This document shows, in pieces, positions 34,063-45,973 of a stretch of DNA of 64,000 nt. The stretch's first letter is position 1, and the number at the start of each line of letters is the position of its first letter. Both the position numbers and the translations under genes were made by a program. The notes beneath the pieces were generated by a model that did not search any database, was not told the DNA's origin, and worked only from the letters and a program-made list of their open reading frames with translations. This DNA comes from Emiliania huxleyi CCMP1516 (lineage: Eukaryota > Haptophyta > Isochrysidales > Noelaerhabdaceae), in the NCBI RefSeq assembly GCF_000372725.1, contig NW_005202428.1, positions 1,426,276 through 1,490,275 on the forward strand, written 5' to 3'.

Positions 34063-37022
34063 ATGTTGCCGCTCGACACAGACAGCGCCGCGCTCGTCGC
34101 CCGCGATCGTGTCAGGTCCAGTCGCATGCCGTTGATCGTGCTGGCCGCCGTCGCCACCGCGGGCATCCTAGTCATTGCCTCGTCCTCCACCTCGCCACCG
34201 CCGGCATCCCTACGAACCAAGGAGGTGTACGAGGCGGAGGCGCCCGAAGAAGAGCCCGGGGCGCCATGGCTGGCTTCTCTGGCGTCGTTTGCGCAATCGA
34301 TCGCGACCAAGGTCGTCGAGCTACTGAACCAGCCTGTCGTGTCGCCTGCCGCCCGCTCGCTGCCCTCATCGGCACCTCCGCTTATTGGCCCCGCTGGAGC
34401 CATCCACCGCAACCCGATTGACGAGGGCAGCTACGCCAACTTTGACGAGATCACCGCGACGCACGTCTCTCTCGATATCACGGTCGACTTCGACTCGCAG
34501 ACTTTTCGCGGCTCGGTCAGCCACAGCATGGCGTGTGTCAAGCCCGGCTCCACGATGGCGATATTTGACTACCAGGGGATGGAGGTGTGTTGCCTCGTTT
34601 GTGGAGCACCCCCCCCCCCCCCCGCCGCCGCCGCCACCACCACCACCACAACCACCACCACACGGCGCACACACGCACGCACGCAGGCACGCACACGCAC
34701 GCATGCACACACACACACGTCCGAGGACAAAGGCACGTTGGTCGCATGGCGCCCGTCGACATGGTGCTAGGTGTACGCCGAGAAGACGAAGGTGTGCAAG
34801 CTCAAGGGCTACACCCCAGGCGACAACATGGTTACACTCCAGGCGAAAACTGAGGGATGCTACTGGCCCGTCGCCGAGCTTAATACCAATCTGAATCCCG
34901 ACATCGGCAGCGCTGTACTTGTTCACCTCGACGCCCCCTGCCACACGGGCGACGAGTTCCTGATCACACTCGAATTCGAAACCAACGACGACCAGCAGGC
35001 TGCCATGTGGCTGACACCCGACCAGACCGTCGGCAAGAGGCAGCCGTACGTGCTCACGCAGTGCGAGAGCATCTATTGCCGGTCGTTCGCGCCGCTGCAG
35101 GACACCCCTGCCATCAAGGTGTTAAGAGAGAGAGTAGTAGTGCAGTTTGGTCGCAGGCCCCCCCGGTCGTCACGGAGCGGCTCCGCGCGGGGAGCTGGGT
35201 GGAGGGTGTGCGCCATGCCATCGTGTAGGTGACATACGACGCCTCGGTGACGGTTCCCAAGGCGCTCACGGCGATGATGAGTGCCAACTCCACCGGCTCT
35301 GTGACCGAGGCCGACACCAAGACGTACTACTTCATTTGCAGCATCAAGGTGCCGTCGTACCTCATCACCATCATCGTCGGAGACGTCGAGTACCGCGCGC
35401 TGGACGATGTCGGACGAGTGGGCGTGGTCACCGAGCCCGGGTTCATGGACGCTGTCGCGGAGGAAATGAGCGACCTTCCCAAGTTCTTCGCCGCTGCGGA
35501 GGAGTACCTGACGCCTTACATCTGGGGTACCCGCTCGCGGCTGTGCAGGAAGGTTGAGGAGAGACCCACGGGACCTGGTGTGGTATTGTAAATAGGCACG
35601 TACACCGTCGCCATCCTGCCGCCCTCCTTCCCCTTTGGCGGCATGGAGAACCCGCTGCTGACGTTTGCCTCGCCGACCCTCATCGTGGGTGACAAGTCGC
35701 AGGTCTCCGTTGCCATTCACGAGATCGGCCACAGCTGGTTCGGCAACGAGCTGGGCTTTGCTCGCTGGGAGGACCTCTGGATCGCCGAGGGCTTCACCGT
35801 CTTTGTGGAGCGCAAGGTTCCCACGACAGCGCCACCGGCGGGGGGCGGTGGCGGTGGGAGTGGCCACTTTCGTGTTATGTCACACCCTGCGCTTGCCGCG
35901 CGTCACACCCTGCGCTTGCCGCTAGGTTCCCACCCTGCTCGCGGGGGGAGACATGGAGGTGGAGAAGGTCGACGCGACCGTCGGGAACCAGTCGCTGCTT
36001 GAGACCATGCAAGACTACGGGTCGGCCGAGGGCTCGCCGCCCGAAGCCCTCGACCACCCGTACAACGCCCTGGTGCCGGTCCTGGACGACGTGAACCCAG
36101 ACGACGCCTTCTCGACGGTGACTTGTGCCGCCCTCCCGCTTGACTCGCCTCGCACCCTCAAACAGAGCCGCCGCTTCGTAGGTGTGCTACGAATCCGGCT
36201 ATCAGCTCGTCAAGTACCTCGAGAGCGTCGTCGGCCCAACGTCGTTCCAGGCCTTCCTTCGCAAGTTCGTCAAGGCCAACTCTCAAACTGCGATTGTGAC
36301 GCAGGCACGGCAATGCAATCGCCCGCCCGCCGTGGTTAGCTCTACAGCATGTCCTCTCACTCAACCCGAATTTACCCTCGCCACAGAATGTGGTTGATCA
36401 GTACGAAGCCTTTGTTGTGGAGACCTTCCCACCGGAGGAGGCCAGCGCCAAGCTCGCGACAATCGACTGGAACCGCTGGCTGTACCAGCCCGGCATGCCA
36501 CCCGCAGAACTCAACAATTTCACCACCAAGTCGGGCAACCTGGCCATAGAGTTAGCAGATGAGTTCATCGCCCTCGAGGGCCTCTCCCTGCCCAAGGAGT
36601 GGGAGAGCTACAACTCTTGGATGAGTGCGCTCAGGCAGATGTTCCTCGACCGCCTGAACCTCAAGAAGGACGAGGTGACACGGGCAATTCTCGCAAAGAT
36701 CGACAAGGCGTACGGCCTGACGGCCGCCCTCGACCCAGAGGTCAAGAGCCGCTGGTACCCCTTCTCGATGAAGATAGGGTATGAGGGCTCTTGCGCCGAA
36801 ACGGCATCCTGCGGTGAAGGCGCGGCCCCGGGCACCTGCATCATCAACGAAGCCCATCTCTTTGCGTCTAGTGTTGGACGGGGGAAATACATCCGGCCCA
36901 TCTACCAAGCGCTCATGGACACGGGCAACGAGGAGCTGGCCGCAGCGTGGCTGGCGGAGAATGAGAACTTTTACCACCCCATCACGCTCATCCCTCTGCA
37001 GAGGATCGTCGCGCTAGAGTAG
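34063..37022 (+). CDS. M1-family metallopeptidase, LTA4 hydrolase-like
   Basis: Zinc aminopeptidase of the M1 family. Seven exons keep frame: 34063-34584, 34771-35118, 35229-35526, 35596-35816, 35926-36117, 36182-36304, 36387-37022 (779 residues). An N-terminal signal anchor (RMPLIVLAAVATAGILVIAS, about residues 23-42) predicts a type II membrane or secreted form, unlike cytosolic LTA4H. The N-domain begins HVSLDITVDFDSQTFRGSV. The exopeptidase motif is FPFGGMENPLLTFASP. The zinc site is HEIGHSWFGN (about residues 431-440) with the third ligand in WIAEGF 18 residues on. The catalytic Tyr region is VCYESGYQLVKYLESVVG. The C-terminal helical domain (EWESYNSWMSALRQMFLDRL to PLQRIVALE) is of LTA4H type. 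Introns are mainly GT-AG. Peptide or epoxide substrate unknown. Confidence 0.9.
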
Positions 37023-37537
37023 CGGAGCTCTTGGTCGCTGTGATGTGGTGTCGCGCGCATCATACAGGCCCAAGGCCAAGCGCGCATATCTGTGTGGCAG
37101 ATCTGTGCGCACTAGCCGATGCGCACATTTCAGAAAAGTAGCATATGTTTATGTCCCAACACACCAGTGTGAAGGTAGGGGACCCTGGATTTCTTCTTTC
37201 AGTGTGTTTCTTTTTCTCAGGGGGAGTGTGCGTACGTCCCATATGGATTGGTGTGGTGCGTGACATCGATTGCAGACCGATTGCATCCGGCCACGTCGGG
37301 GGTCGAATGAAAAAAAGAATGGTTGCTCCTGCAATTTGAGTGTCAATAATTACGAATTGCAGTCTGTGAGATTGTGAATTGCATGACATCACAATGAAAA
37401 TACACCCAAATGAACTCCCCGCGTCTCGCGCGGAGCACCAAACTCTGAGACTGACCGTACGTACACCGGAGCCATGTCACTGGCAGTCACCCCCACCGTC
37501 CGCGAGCGTCACAACTCACACCGTATGCACACACTTT
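37023..37537. other. Intergenic region between converging genes
   Basis: Lower GC than the surroundings. No gene or structure beyond short GAATTGCA words. Confidence 0.5.
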
Positions 37538-39703
37538 TCACGTACTGTCGGCCGCCTTATCAAGGACGGCCGCGAGGTACGCAAGCCGCTGCTGCTGCTG
37601 TGGCTGCTGCTGCCGCGCCACCTCGAGATCGGGCGAGGGCGTGGGTGAGCCGGCCTGGGCGAGGCCATTCCACTCGAGGTACGGCACGGGCGCCACGCGC
37701 CAACCGAGAGAGCGCAGCTGGCGCCGCTTGAGCATCGTCCTGCCCGACGGCGCCTCGCCCACAAAGTGCGACGGCCCGTCGACCTGCGAGGCGCGGAGAG
37801 CAAGTGTGGAGACAGCTGGGTTTGAGGGGAGCTAGGTGTAGGTGCAGGTGTGGAGACAGCGAGCGGAGGTGAACAGAGCGTGCTGCGAAGAGAGGAGTGT
37901 GTGAAGAATAAGTTCGTCGCGCCGTGCCAATCGACGACCCTCGGATCATCTTCGGCAATCTCGTGAAATCTCGGGCAATCACGTGAAATCTCGGGCAATC
38001 TCCACCTCGACGCCCAGCCGCTGGCCGCGCCAGTCGACGACGAAGTCGAGCGAGTAGCCGCTGCTCAGCTGCACCTCCTCCTCGACCCGCAGCCCGAGCG
38101 CAGCGAGACCATCGCCGACGGCACGCTGCAGCGAAGATGCCGTGGCGCTGCCGTCCTCGAAGGCGGAGTGGCAGCGCTCGAGGAGGCGCGGGCTCGGCAT
38201 CCCCTCGTGCAGCGCCCGCTCGGCCGCCCAAATGCGCCACTGGTGGAGCTGGCACAAGCCGCTCCTGCTAAAGCGCGCCGAGAGCGCCTCGCAGCGCGCG
38301 CCGAAGTGCGCGCCGAAGAGCTCGCTCCGCGGGACGTGGTCGAAGACGGCGAAGGCCCACGCGGCGTTGCACAGCTCCTGGTCGGCGCACTCGTCGAGCC
38401 GCGCTGCGAGCGCCTCTGCCACGGCGTCGAGCCGCTCCGCCCGCGGCGCCCCTCCCGCCGCAGCGATGGCCCAGAGGACGGTGGTGAGGCACGAGGTGGG
38501 GTGCCTCTCCGGCGCACTGCCGATCCGGTGCCCGATCGCCTCGTACAGCTCCGGTGCAGGGTGCGCCACCTCCGCGTACGCCCACGCCAAGTTGGTCAGC
38601 CCCTGCGGCGTGAACTCGCCGAGCCGTGGCACCGCCGCCGTCGCGATCGCATCGAAAAGCGCAGGCGCTGTCGAGACGGCGCTGGTCGGCGCGATCGCAA
38701 ACGACCAAGCCAGGTTGGAGAGATGCTGCTCGCGGAAGCTGGACAGCCGCGCCGGCGCCTCGCGCGCGATCGCGTCGAAGAGCGGCCTCGCAGGGTGCCG
38801 CGCCGTCGCAAACGCCCACGCAATGTTTGCGACGCCTTGCGGGCTAAAGTCCGGCAGCCGCCTCGTCGCCTCGGCGGCGAGGGCGTCGAAGAGGCGCGGC
38901 GCCGCGTGGCCCGCTGACGCGTACGCCCACGCCGTGTTGGACAGCGCCTGCGTGTTGAACTCGCCCAGCCGCGGCGCCGCCTCTACCGCGATGGCCTCAA
39001 GCAGGGCGGGAGCTGGGTGCCTCGCCGTCGCGTAGGCCCACGCGGTGTTAGAGAGCGCCTGTGGGCTCATCGCGCGGACGCGGGCGGGCGCCGCCGCCGC
39101 GATTGCGTCGAAGAGCTCCGGCGCACGCCGCCGCGCCTTTGCGTAGCTCCAAGCCGTGTTTGAGGTCGCTTGCGCCTCAAACGACGAGACCTGCGCCAGT
39201 GCAGTCCGCTCGGCCGCCAGCCAGAGAGGCTGCCACTCGGCGCCGGAGAGGCGCAGCTTGGCCAGCGCATGGACCAGATTCGACAGGCCATGGTCTCCCC
39301 ACTCGCCGACCGACTCGAGCGTCTGCAGCCGCAGCTCGGCGAGCTGCTCCTCAAAGTCCGGCTCCGCGCGCCCGATACGTCCGAGGCGGCTCCAGCAAGC
39401 GGCGAGATTCACCTGGTTGAAGGCGCGGCCGTAGCGCGCGTGCAGCGTCAGCACCTCCTCGGTGGTACGCGCCCGCTGCAGCGCCACCGTCAGCTGCTTT
39501 GGATGCCGAGGGAAGCTGGCTGCTGACGACGGCGAGGCTGCCTGCGCGTTGACGCTGCTCAAGAAGCGACCCGATCTAGTGACTCGCGTGGACAGCAGCC
39601 GCGGCGCGGGTGGCGAGGGAATCGCCAGCGAGAGGAGGCGGCGCATGTGCATGCGGGGAGCGAGAGAGGCGAGCCCGTGGGAGGCGATCGTCGTCGCACA
39701 CAA
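37538..39703 (-). CDS. RAP-domain RNA-binding protein with OPR/FASTK-like repeats
   Basis: Organelle RNA-processing factor by family. Two exons, 39703-38006 and 37783-37538 (647 residues, or about 630 from Met at 39652). The N-terminus (HMRRLLSLAIPSPPAPRLLS) is Arg-rich and amphipathic like a mitochondrial or plastid transit peptide. The centre has at least seven about 38-residue helical repeats of the form PQALSNTAWAYATARHPAP, ALLEAIAVEAAPRLGEF. The C-terminus is a RAP domain split by the intron: SGYSLDFVVDWRGQRLGVEV, DGPSHF, GRTMLKRRQLRSLGWRVAPV, PYLEWN. Relatives bind organellar mRNA or rRNA and promote processing or translation. The intron (222 nt, GT-AG) carries CCCGAGATTTCACG repeats. 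Confidence 0.9.
37784..38005 (-). repeat. RAP-gene intron with CCCGAGATT repeats
   Basis: On the coding strand, the start of the intron carries three CCGAGATT-type units (GATTGCCCGAGATTTCACGT then a second and partial third unit) at about 37965-38000. These belong to the same motif family as the ankyrin, FAN and Tudor-gene minisatellites. Confidence 0.65.
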
Positions 39704-39910
39704 GCGATGGCAGGCACAAGAATTTTACCTCCGACATGCGCTCCAGCAAAGACACGCGGGCGACATTCGACGACGTCGGGGACCACTGCCCAGCGCAACA
39801 TCCCTACCACGACACTAGGCCTCTCGTTTTGTGTACAACAGAAACGCGCGCTGAGCCAATGCGCACCACAGCGCAAACAGTGTCTAAAATTAGGTGTTAC
39901 AGTAAAGCTA

Positions 39911-41002
39911 TCAAAGGATCCCATCGCGCCGCTTCTGCTCGAGCAGCAGCTTGTAGTAGTCCGGCCTCGTCTGCGTCGACAAGCAGCTCCGCGGGGTCAT
40001 CGAGGCGTGCGCGGTGGGCCGGAGGCCGGTCGCCTCCAGTAGCGCGCTCACTTGCTGCGTGAGCGTGGCGCCGCCGGCGGAGAGGCCGACGGCAGCGTTC
40101 GCGGCGCTCACCGCCTGCGCGAGCGGGAGTTCGGCAGGCAGATGGAGCTCTCTCGTCAGGAGCTCAATGCTGGCAGCCAGGGTCGGGCTGGCGGCTGAGG
40201 GAGGGACTGCCGCCGCAGCGCCCCCGCTCCTCCACTCCGCGACGGCAGCTTGAAAGGACGCCGCCGCAGCTGCCTCATCGTAGGAGCCCTCGAGGAGCGC
40301 TCCGCCACCGCCCCCAGCCTCGGCTCTGTTTGCAAGAGTGCGAGCTGCAGCGGACGCACGCGAACTGGAACCACCCCTCCCGGGGTCGGGCGGAGCAAGC
40401 AGCTCATCGCGCGTGTCATCGACGCAATCGGAAACAATGGCCGACCCGGGATTCCAAGAGTACAAAGCCTCGCTTGGGGTACGATTCTGGTTCACGCCAT
40501 CGCGACCGTCCTCACCTTCAAGAGTCAGGGTTGATGAGCCGAGGGCCCCCTCGACGACGAGGGTCTGCGGCCTGCCGCCGGCGCCGCCATCGGCAGCGGT
40601 TTGAAGGTCCCACGCGCGTGCTGGCGGGGCTCCTGACGAGGAATCCTCTCGTTCGTGTCCGCTCGGCCCGGCCGCGAGCACGGCCGAGGCATATGCCTTG
40701 GAGTTGAGCGGTCGGTCAGTCCGTGCACTTGCCCAGGTTGCCCCGGTCGGATTGCAGCTCCTCGCAGCCTCGCTGCGCGACCTGCGAGACAGAAGTTTCG
40801 TGGGATGGGTCAGCGTGGGGTTTGAAGCGCAGGGAGAGGCAGATACAGGGTTTTGAGGGTGCCGTGCAGAGGCCATTCGCTCACGGAGCGCGACTAGCCG
40901 CTTCTCCATGAGGAGGACGTCCGCCTTCATCGCGGCCGTCGTCTCGCTTGATGTCGACCGCATCATGGCGGTGGACCGGCGGGAGGCACAGTAGACACAC
41001 AC
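39911..41002 (-). CDS. Unknown protein with N-terminal coiled coil
   Basis: A single frame of up to 363 residues. The N-terminal part (TSSETTAAMKADVLLMEKRL, VALRERMAS) forms a predicted coiled coil; Met 13-14 (MMRSTSS) may be the true start. The middle is Ser/Ala/Gly-rich and disordered. Around residue 240, EGSYDEAAAAASFQAAVAEWR is a conserved-looking acidic helix, and the C-terminus ends RPDYYKLLLEQKRRDGIL. I recognise no family. Coding is supported by the lack of comparable quality in other frames and by the structured ends. Confidence 0.5.
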   Translation of the reverse strand: MCVYCASRRSTAMMRSTSSETTAAMKADVLLMEKRLVALRERMASARHPQNPVSASPCASNPTLTHPTKLLSRRSRSEAARSCNPTGATWASARTDRPLNSKAYASAVLAAGPSGHEREDSSSGAPPARAWDLQTAADGGAGGRPQTLVVEGALGSSTLTLEGEDGRDGVNQNRTPSEALYSWNPGSAIVSDCVDDTRDELLAPPDPGRGGSSSRASAAARTLANRAEAGGGGGALLEGSYDEAAAAASFQAAVAEWRSGGAAAAVPPSAASPTLAASIELLTRELHLPAELPLAQAVSAANAAVGLSAGGATLTQQVSALLEATGLRPTAHASMTPRSCLSTQTRPDYYKLLLEQKRRDGIL

Positions 41003-41212
41003 GTTCGTGAGGTATGGTCGTTACCAGGGTCGTTACGCGCGGGCACAATCATTTATTTCCCCCGTATTCCCGTTGCGACGGTGTATCATTCACTTTATGC
41101 CACCGTTGCATATCCGATACACCGTCGCACCCGTTGAAAATGAAATTCTTTTTTCTGCGCTTCAATCACATCAAGTGAGGCGTTGTCTTCGTTTAATCTT
41201 AGTAGCACTCCG

Positions 41213-42626
41213 TCAAGGGACCCTGCCGTCGCGCCCTAGCGCGAGCAGCACCTCCACTGCGAGGCTGGCTCGACGAGCCGAGAGCCAATGTGAGTTCGCA
41301 CCCTTGACAAAGACGTCACACACGTCCTCCGCCCAGCCGAGCGCGCCCATGATGGGGCCTGAGAAAGGCGGCAGCGAGAGCGCGGGCGCCGCCGGCACGC
41401 GCCGCCTCATCGCGCCGCCACCGCGGTCGCAAAAGATCGAAGCGTGGCCGAGCCGACCGCACCGGCCGCACCGGTACTCGCGACAGCCCGGACCGCCGCA
41501 GGCCTCGACGCCGGGCGCATTGACCGTGCCACAGCTGCTGCACGTCCAGCTCGTCTCGGCGGCGCGAGGCGAGGTCGGCGGCAAGCGTGCCCCCGCTTCC
41601 GCCTCCGCCTCCGCCTCCGCTGCTGCCGCCGCGGCCGCGGCCGCTGCCACGACCTTCATCGCACCCCCCTGCGCCTGAAGCGCCGCGGGGTAAGCGGCGA
41701 GGAGCGCCTCGATGCTTGCAGCGCCGCCGCTACGAGAGAGGGGCCTCGCCGGCTCCGCCTCGTCATCCACCCCCTCGCAACCGGCAGCGCCGGCCGCGTG
41801 CTCGAGCACAGCTTCGTGCATGGCGGCGCGCAGCGTGGGTAACGGCGCAACCGCGTGCAGCAGGTGCCATCGGAAGGTCGAGGACGACGGCCCCTCGTAC
41901 ATCATCTGCATGCGCTCCACCAGCCGAAACTTGGTCTTCTTGCGCTCGTGATGCACCATCGGGCGCGGCCTCGTGCGATTGAGCGTCTGCGGCGATCGCA
42001 AACCGCTCGCAAACCGGAGCAACTGTGCTGTCAGCTGCACGTTGGAGAGCACAAACGGCGGGGCGTCGCCAGCAGCAGGCAGCAGCTCGTGGTGCGAGAC
42101 TGGACACGGCCGACTGCGCGGGTCGGCGAGCCGCGTGACTATATCATCGAGGCTCGGCGGAGCCGCCGCCATGGTGCGGCGGTGGAGCCGCAGCGGCAGG
42201 GCGCGGCAGACGACGCGACACGCTTGCGCCAGCGAAGAGGACATTTCGTGGCTAGAGATTGAACACACCTCGTCATACGTGAGCTGTGTCAGCTCATAGA
42301 GGGTAAAGAATCCGGTTTGCTGCGCCGGCTGCAGCACGAACCCGTCCTCATTCACGAGCACACCGCCCGGGGCCACAACGGCGCGCGTGAAAGAATATGA
42401 TCGGCGGCTCAGGTTGCCGTGCAGCTGCGGAGCAGCCTGTGGCGCCCCTGTGGAAGAGCGTCGTGAAGCCGCCCCGCTGGTTCCTCCGCCTCCGGCTCTT
42501 GCCGGACCGCTTCCGCTTCTTGTCGCTCGACCCGGAGGCGGGCGAGGCGCTCGGGTTCTCCACCGACGCGCCCGCCTCCTCCTCGTCCGAGCTGAATGAG
42601 GGGTCCGACTGAGTGCTGAGGTCCAT
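41213..42626 (-). CDS. Nuclear-type protein with RanBP2-like zinc finger
   Basis: Begins MDLSTQSDPSFSSDEEEAGA, followed by a strong bipartite NLS (DKKRKRSGKSRRRRNQRGG), and ends VLLALGRDGRVP at 41213. The main frame contains SYSFTRAVVAPGGVLVNEDG, FFTLYELTQLTYDEVCSISS and a C-terminal Cys cluster (WTCSSCGTVNAPGVEAC, then CREYRCGRCGRLGHASIFC): a RanBP2-type knuckle plus a second CxxC pair. The start and main frames differ by one base near 42450, so a small unresolved intron or an indel lies there. Partner or nucleic acid target unknown. Confidence 0.5.
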
Positions 42627-42911
42627 TGGGGCGCCTGCGCCGACGGGCCCGGTCGGTAGTCGTCGAATTGAATCTCATTAATTCTCATTGATTATCATTG
42701 ATTCGTTTTTGCATGTTTTGAAATGCCTTTTACGTTTTTCCAGTGTATTCTCAGTGTACGTACTTTTAGCGTCTACCGCGTCGAGGTGACCTCGACGTAC
42801 CAGGCGGAGCAGTACCTCCCCGCGTCGGCTAAGAGTCTCAGGAGATCTAATCTGCCCGCGTCCTAGAGACTCAGCCTAGAGTTTCAGCCCGGGAGTGAAC
42901 CAGCCGCGAGA

Positions 42912-43760
42912 ATGCCTAGCCTAGGCGTGGAGGCCCGCGGCTCCTCGGAAACTCCGACCTTCACCCGCGTGCCTTCCTGCCGCGAGGACCCTGCTGGCTC
43001 CTCCGCGTCGGCCTGCAACCCTACTCGTCCGATGCGAAGAAGAATTCCGAAGGGCAAGATTTTGCGTATACAGACCTGGGCGAAACAACGACACGACCCA
43101 GGCACGAGCAGAGGAACGAGAGAAGAATATAGGGTGGATAAAGCGACTGTTCACGGCATGGAAGGTGAGCCACACCGAACGTACCGAACGTAGAGCCGAG
43201 CGGAAGGAAGCCGGGGAAGACGACTCAGAGGAGGATGAACCAGTGGAGATCCCGTCGTCAGCTGTCACGATGCACCCGAAGGGGACCCCAGCGCCAGCAT
43301 CATCCGTGAAGGCACAAGTGTTCGAAGAGAGAGTGGACCTGAGCAACGACATGACTGGGTGGCAAATGATCGCAGTGGGCGTCAGAAGACTTGTCCTTGC
43401 GCGAGGAGAGCTCGATAGACTCGAGGGGCCAGGATACGCCGCGAGGAGGACGGAGTTGCGCCGAAAGGCGAAAGAAGCCGCGAGAACAAGGGACCGGCAG
43501 GCGGCGGCGGCGTCGCAGAACGAGACAGGGGAGAGCGACGCGACAGAGGAAGAAGCGACAAGGGAGAGCACGACGAGAAGGGGGCGACCGCGAGGTGGCA
43601 CGAAGGTCGCGGCGAGAATCGGCGAGAGACTGCGAAGGGAGATAGGAAGAGGCGGACGCCCAAGGGTGGGCGACGGCTAGCGCATCACACCCCTCTCCTT
43701 AAAATCCCTGTGCGGTGGCGGCGTGCCGTCCTCCCATCCCTTGTCCGTTTTCTTTCTTTC
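42912..43760 (+). mobile_element. Copy 4 of the MHPKGTP element, longest and intact
   Basis: The core ORF runs from ATG 43270 to TAG 43680 (136 residues), again with MHPKGTPAPASSVKAQVFEE, a charged helix, RRGRPRGGTKVAARIGERL (AT-hook-like) and PRVGDG. In this copy the same frame is open upstream through VSHTERTERRAERKEAGEDD to a plausible NIGWIKRLFTAWK segment near 43120, so the full protein may be longer (about 190-200 residues). The 3' tail (CTTAAAATCCCTGTG...(TTTC)n) ends at about 43770. Other copies carry only the part from MHPKGTP on. Confidence 0.6.
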
Positions 43761-44179
43761 TTTTCTTTCTTTGCCCAGACCGGAAACTCGAGCGAGCCCA
43801 GGCAGGCCCGGGACGCTCCTCTCCACCGTGATGCTCCTCGCCATCATCGTCACCACGACGCTTTCCTCCCACTGTGATTCTGTGTGAGCTCTGTGTCTTG
43901 ATTTGCCAACAACAAACCTAAAACGACGTGTCAGCTGCGGACGGGCGTCGCCCGCGACAACCGACATGCGCACGTAGCGGCCCGACACAACTTTCAAACG
44001 CTCTGCAAGCCGCGGGCGGCTCCAACTGTCAAAGTGTCGTCTCGCATCGCCGGTATGTTTTCCCCCCCCCCCCCCCCCCCACTCCCCATCGAGACTGAGC
44101 CCCCGGTGAGCACGGGCTGCGGCGCGACCCTTGCCGTCCCCGCGCACGCAGGTCACCATGGCTGCAGAGCTGCTTTGTC

Positions 44180-44542
44180 GTGCGCACTCGAGCAGCGCGC
44201 AACGGTCGCGCCCACCTGTCACCTCGCCTCGCCGGCTGCATCCCGCTCGCGGCGGTCGCCACCATCCCTGGGTCACCGCCACTGCCCCTGTCCCTGCCGC
44301 CGCCGTCGCCGTCCGATTCCTCCCCGCCGCCCGGCCTGATCCGCGGCGTGCAACGCCCCCCACGCACAAACATGGGCACACACCTCGGCATCGCCGACCC
44401 CCCTCCCCCTGCCTCCGCCGCCGCCCTCTCGAGCCCTCTCCCTGTCGCCCCCGCTTCCACCCACACTTGCTTTACTGCCGACTCCAAGCGGGAGGCAGCA
44501 AAAGCACGCAGACAGAACCCTGAGAACGTCGCCATCGTGTAG
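44180..44542 (+). CDS. Possible small protein or terminal exon
   Basis: A 120-codon frame with a Pro/Ser-rich first part and a more ordinary C-terminus (TCFTADSKREAAKARRQNPE, NVAIV). It follows a 15-base C run at about 44065, which may be an intron polypyrimidine tract. No family recognised, and the minus strand has a longer but Gly/Arg-rich frame. Confidence 0.25.
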   Translation: MRTRAARNGRAHLSPRLAGCIPLAAVATIPGSPPLPLSLPPPSPSDSSPPPGLIRGVQRPPRTNMGTHLGIADPPPPASAAALSSPLPVAPASTHTCFTADSKREAAKARRQNPENVAIV

Positions 44543-44882
44543 CAGGCAGGCCTGGCTAGCCGCGTGTTGGGGAGTAGTGTTTGTGTGTGTGGTGTGTACG
44601 CGCTCTCTCTCCACTCGTCAGAGTGTAAAGTCTGTTCTGTATATAGTGCGGAGTGAGCAGCGCAAAAAACAACTGAAAAACCTCGAAGCCAGAGAGCCCT
44701 CCCCCTACTGTTTCCGCAAAGGAGAATTTCCGCGCGCTTCCGCTCTCACGAAGGAACGTAGCGGGAAAGTCGCGCCCTCCTCTGGCGCTTGTGCCTCTCA
44801 CAGCTGGACCGACGTGTTGCCGTCGAATCGAAGTAAAACCCGCACCCCACCCCGGGAAGGAACAGACGAGACTGACTGGGCG

Positions 44883-45647
44883 TCATCTCTTGTACGACAT
44901 CACGTAGTCCTGAAAGCTAAGCGGCGCGCCGTTTTCCGCGCCAAAAGCGTCGAAGCGTTCCCGCAGGTCCTCCTCCGTGAGTGCAGAGGCGTCTCGCCGC
45001 CGCTCCAGCTCGCAGAAGCGCTCAAAGCTCAGCGCGTCGTGCTCTGCCGAGCGAGACGTTACGCTCGGCGGCCTGTCCCCGGCTGACTCTGCGAAGCGGC
45101 TGGCGTCCAGTGGCGGGGGGCGCGCAACCGCGCCGGCGGCGGCCAGCGGCGGAGATTGCGCAGTCACGCCGGCGTCAACCTCCCTGGCCGCAGCTCCGTC
45201 GCAGAACCCCGTTGACGCCATAACGCCAACCATCCGTGAAACAGGGTGAGGGTCCCAGTCGAAGCTCATCTGCAAAGCTGCGACGAGCGCAGGGCCCGCC
45301 GCCGCCTTTGAAGACAGCGGGTCAAGGCCGCACCACCAACGGCGTCCAGGCAGCAGGGTGTTGAGCGGCAGAGAGGCGGCGTATGCGGCGATGCCGTCAG
45401 AAAGGAGCTCCACGTGTAGTGAATCCATCGACGTCTCTACGAGTCCGTCGAAGACGAAACCGCTGCCGCCAGCTACCGCTGGCGGCGTCGAGCCAAGCTG
45501 ACCGGATAGCGTGAGGCGGAGCGCCATGCTCGCCGAGGCCGGTGGTGCAGAGGCCAGCCGCAGCGCGTGCATACGCACAGTGAGGTGCGCACGCACGCCC
45601 GGTTCTGCTCTCTCTCGCGGGGACGGTGAGCCGTGCTCCTCGCGCAT
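44883..45647 (-). CDS. Unknown soluble protein
   Basis: A frame of 254 residues from Met at 45647 (MREEHGSPSPRERAEPG). It has a beta-rich middle (LRLTLSGQLGSTPPAVAGGS, FVFDGLVETSMDSLHVELL), a Pro/Ala-rich linker and a charged helical end (ALSFERFCELERRRDASALT, EEDLRERFDAFGAENGAPLS, FQDYVMSYKR) reminiscent of, but not matching, an EF-hand-like helix pair. The frame is open to 45962 upstream, but that part has no protein character. It is divergent from the chromodomain gene 320 bp away, so the two may share a promoter region. Confidence 0.5.
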   Translation of the reverse strand: MREEHGSPSPRERAEPGVRAHLTVRMHALRLASAPPASASMALRLTLSGQLGSTPPAVAGGSGFVFDGLVETSMDSLHVELLSDGIAAYAASLPLNTLLPGRRWWCGLDPLSSKAAAGPALVAALQMSFDWDPHPVSRMVGVMASTGFCDGAAAREVDAGVTAQSPPLAAAGAVARPPPLDASRFAESAGDRPPSVTSRSAEHDALSFERFCELERRRDASALTEEDLRERFDAFGAENGAPLSFQDYVMSYKR

Positions 45648-45973
45648 GGCAATGCCGCGAAACGGGGGGCCGGCGCTGGTGTTCTGTGCTTCGCTCGGCG
45701 GGCGCCTCGGCGAAGCCGCGTCCGAGCAGTTTATTTGCTCCTTTAATAGTGCCAGCGCGCCGCGAGAGTTCCTGTTCTTTTTTGTGTGTTTGCGAAGCCT
45801 GCCCTTGCCGCAGTCACACACACACTGCACCGCACCCCGCGCCCGCACCTTGGGTGTGACCATCGATGCACTAATAAAACACGCGCCCCAGACAAACTGC
45901 CCAAGCGTCCGAAAAAGAATTAGCTCTTCTTGCCCCAGCACGCGCGTGGAGCAACTTGCCATTGTGAGTTGCG

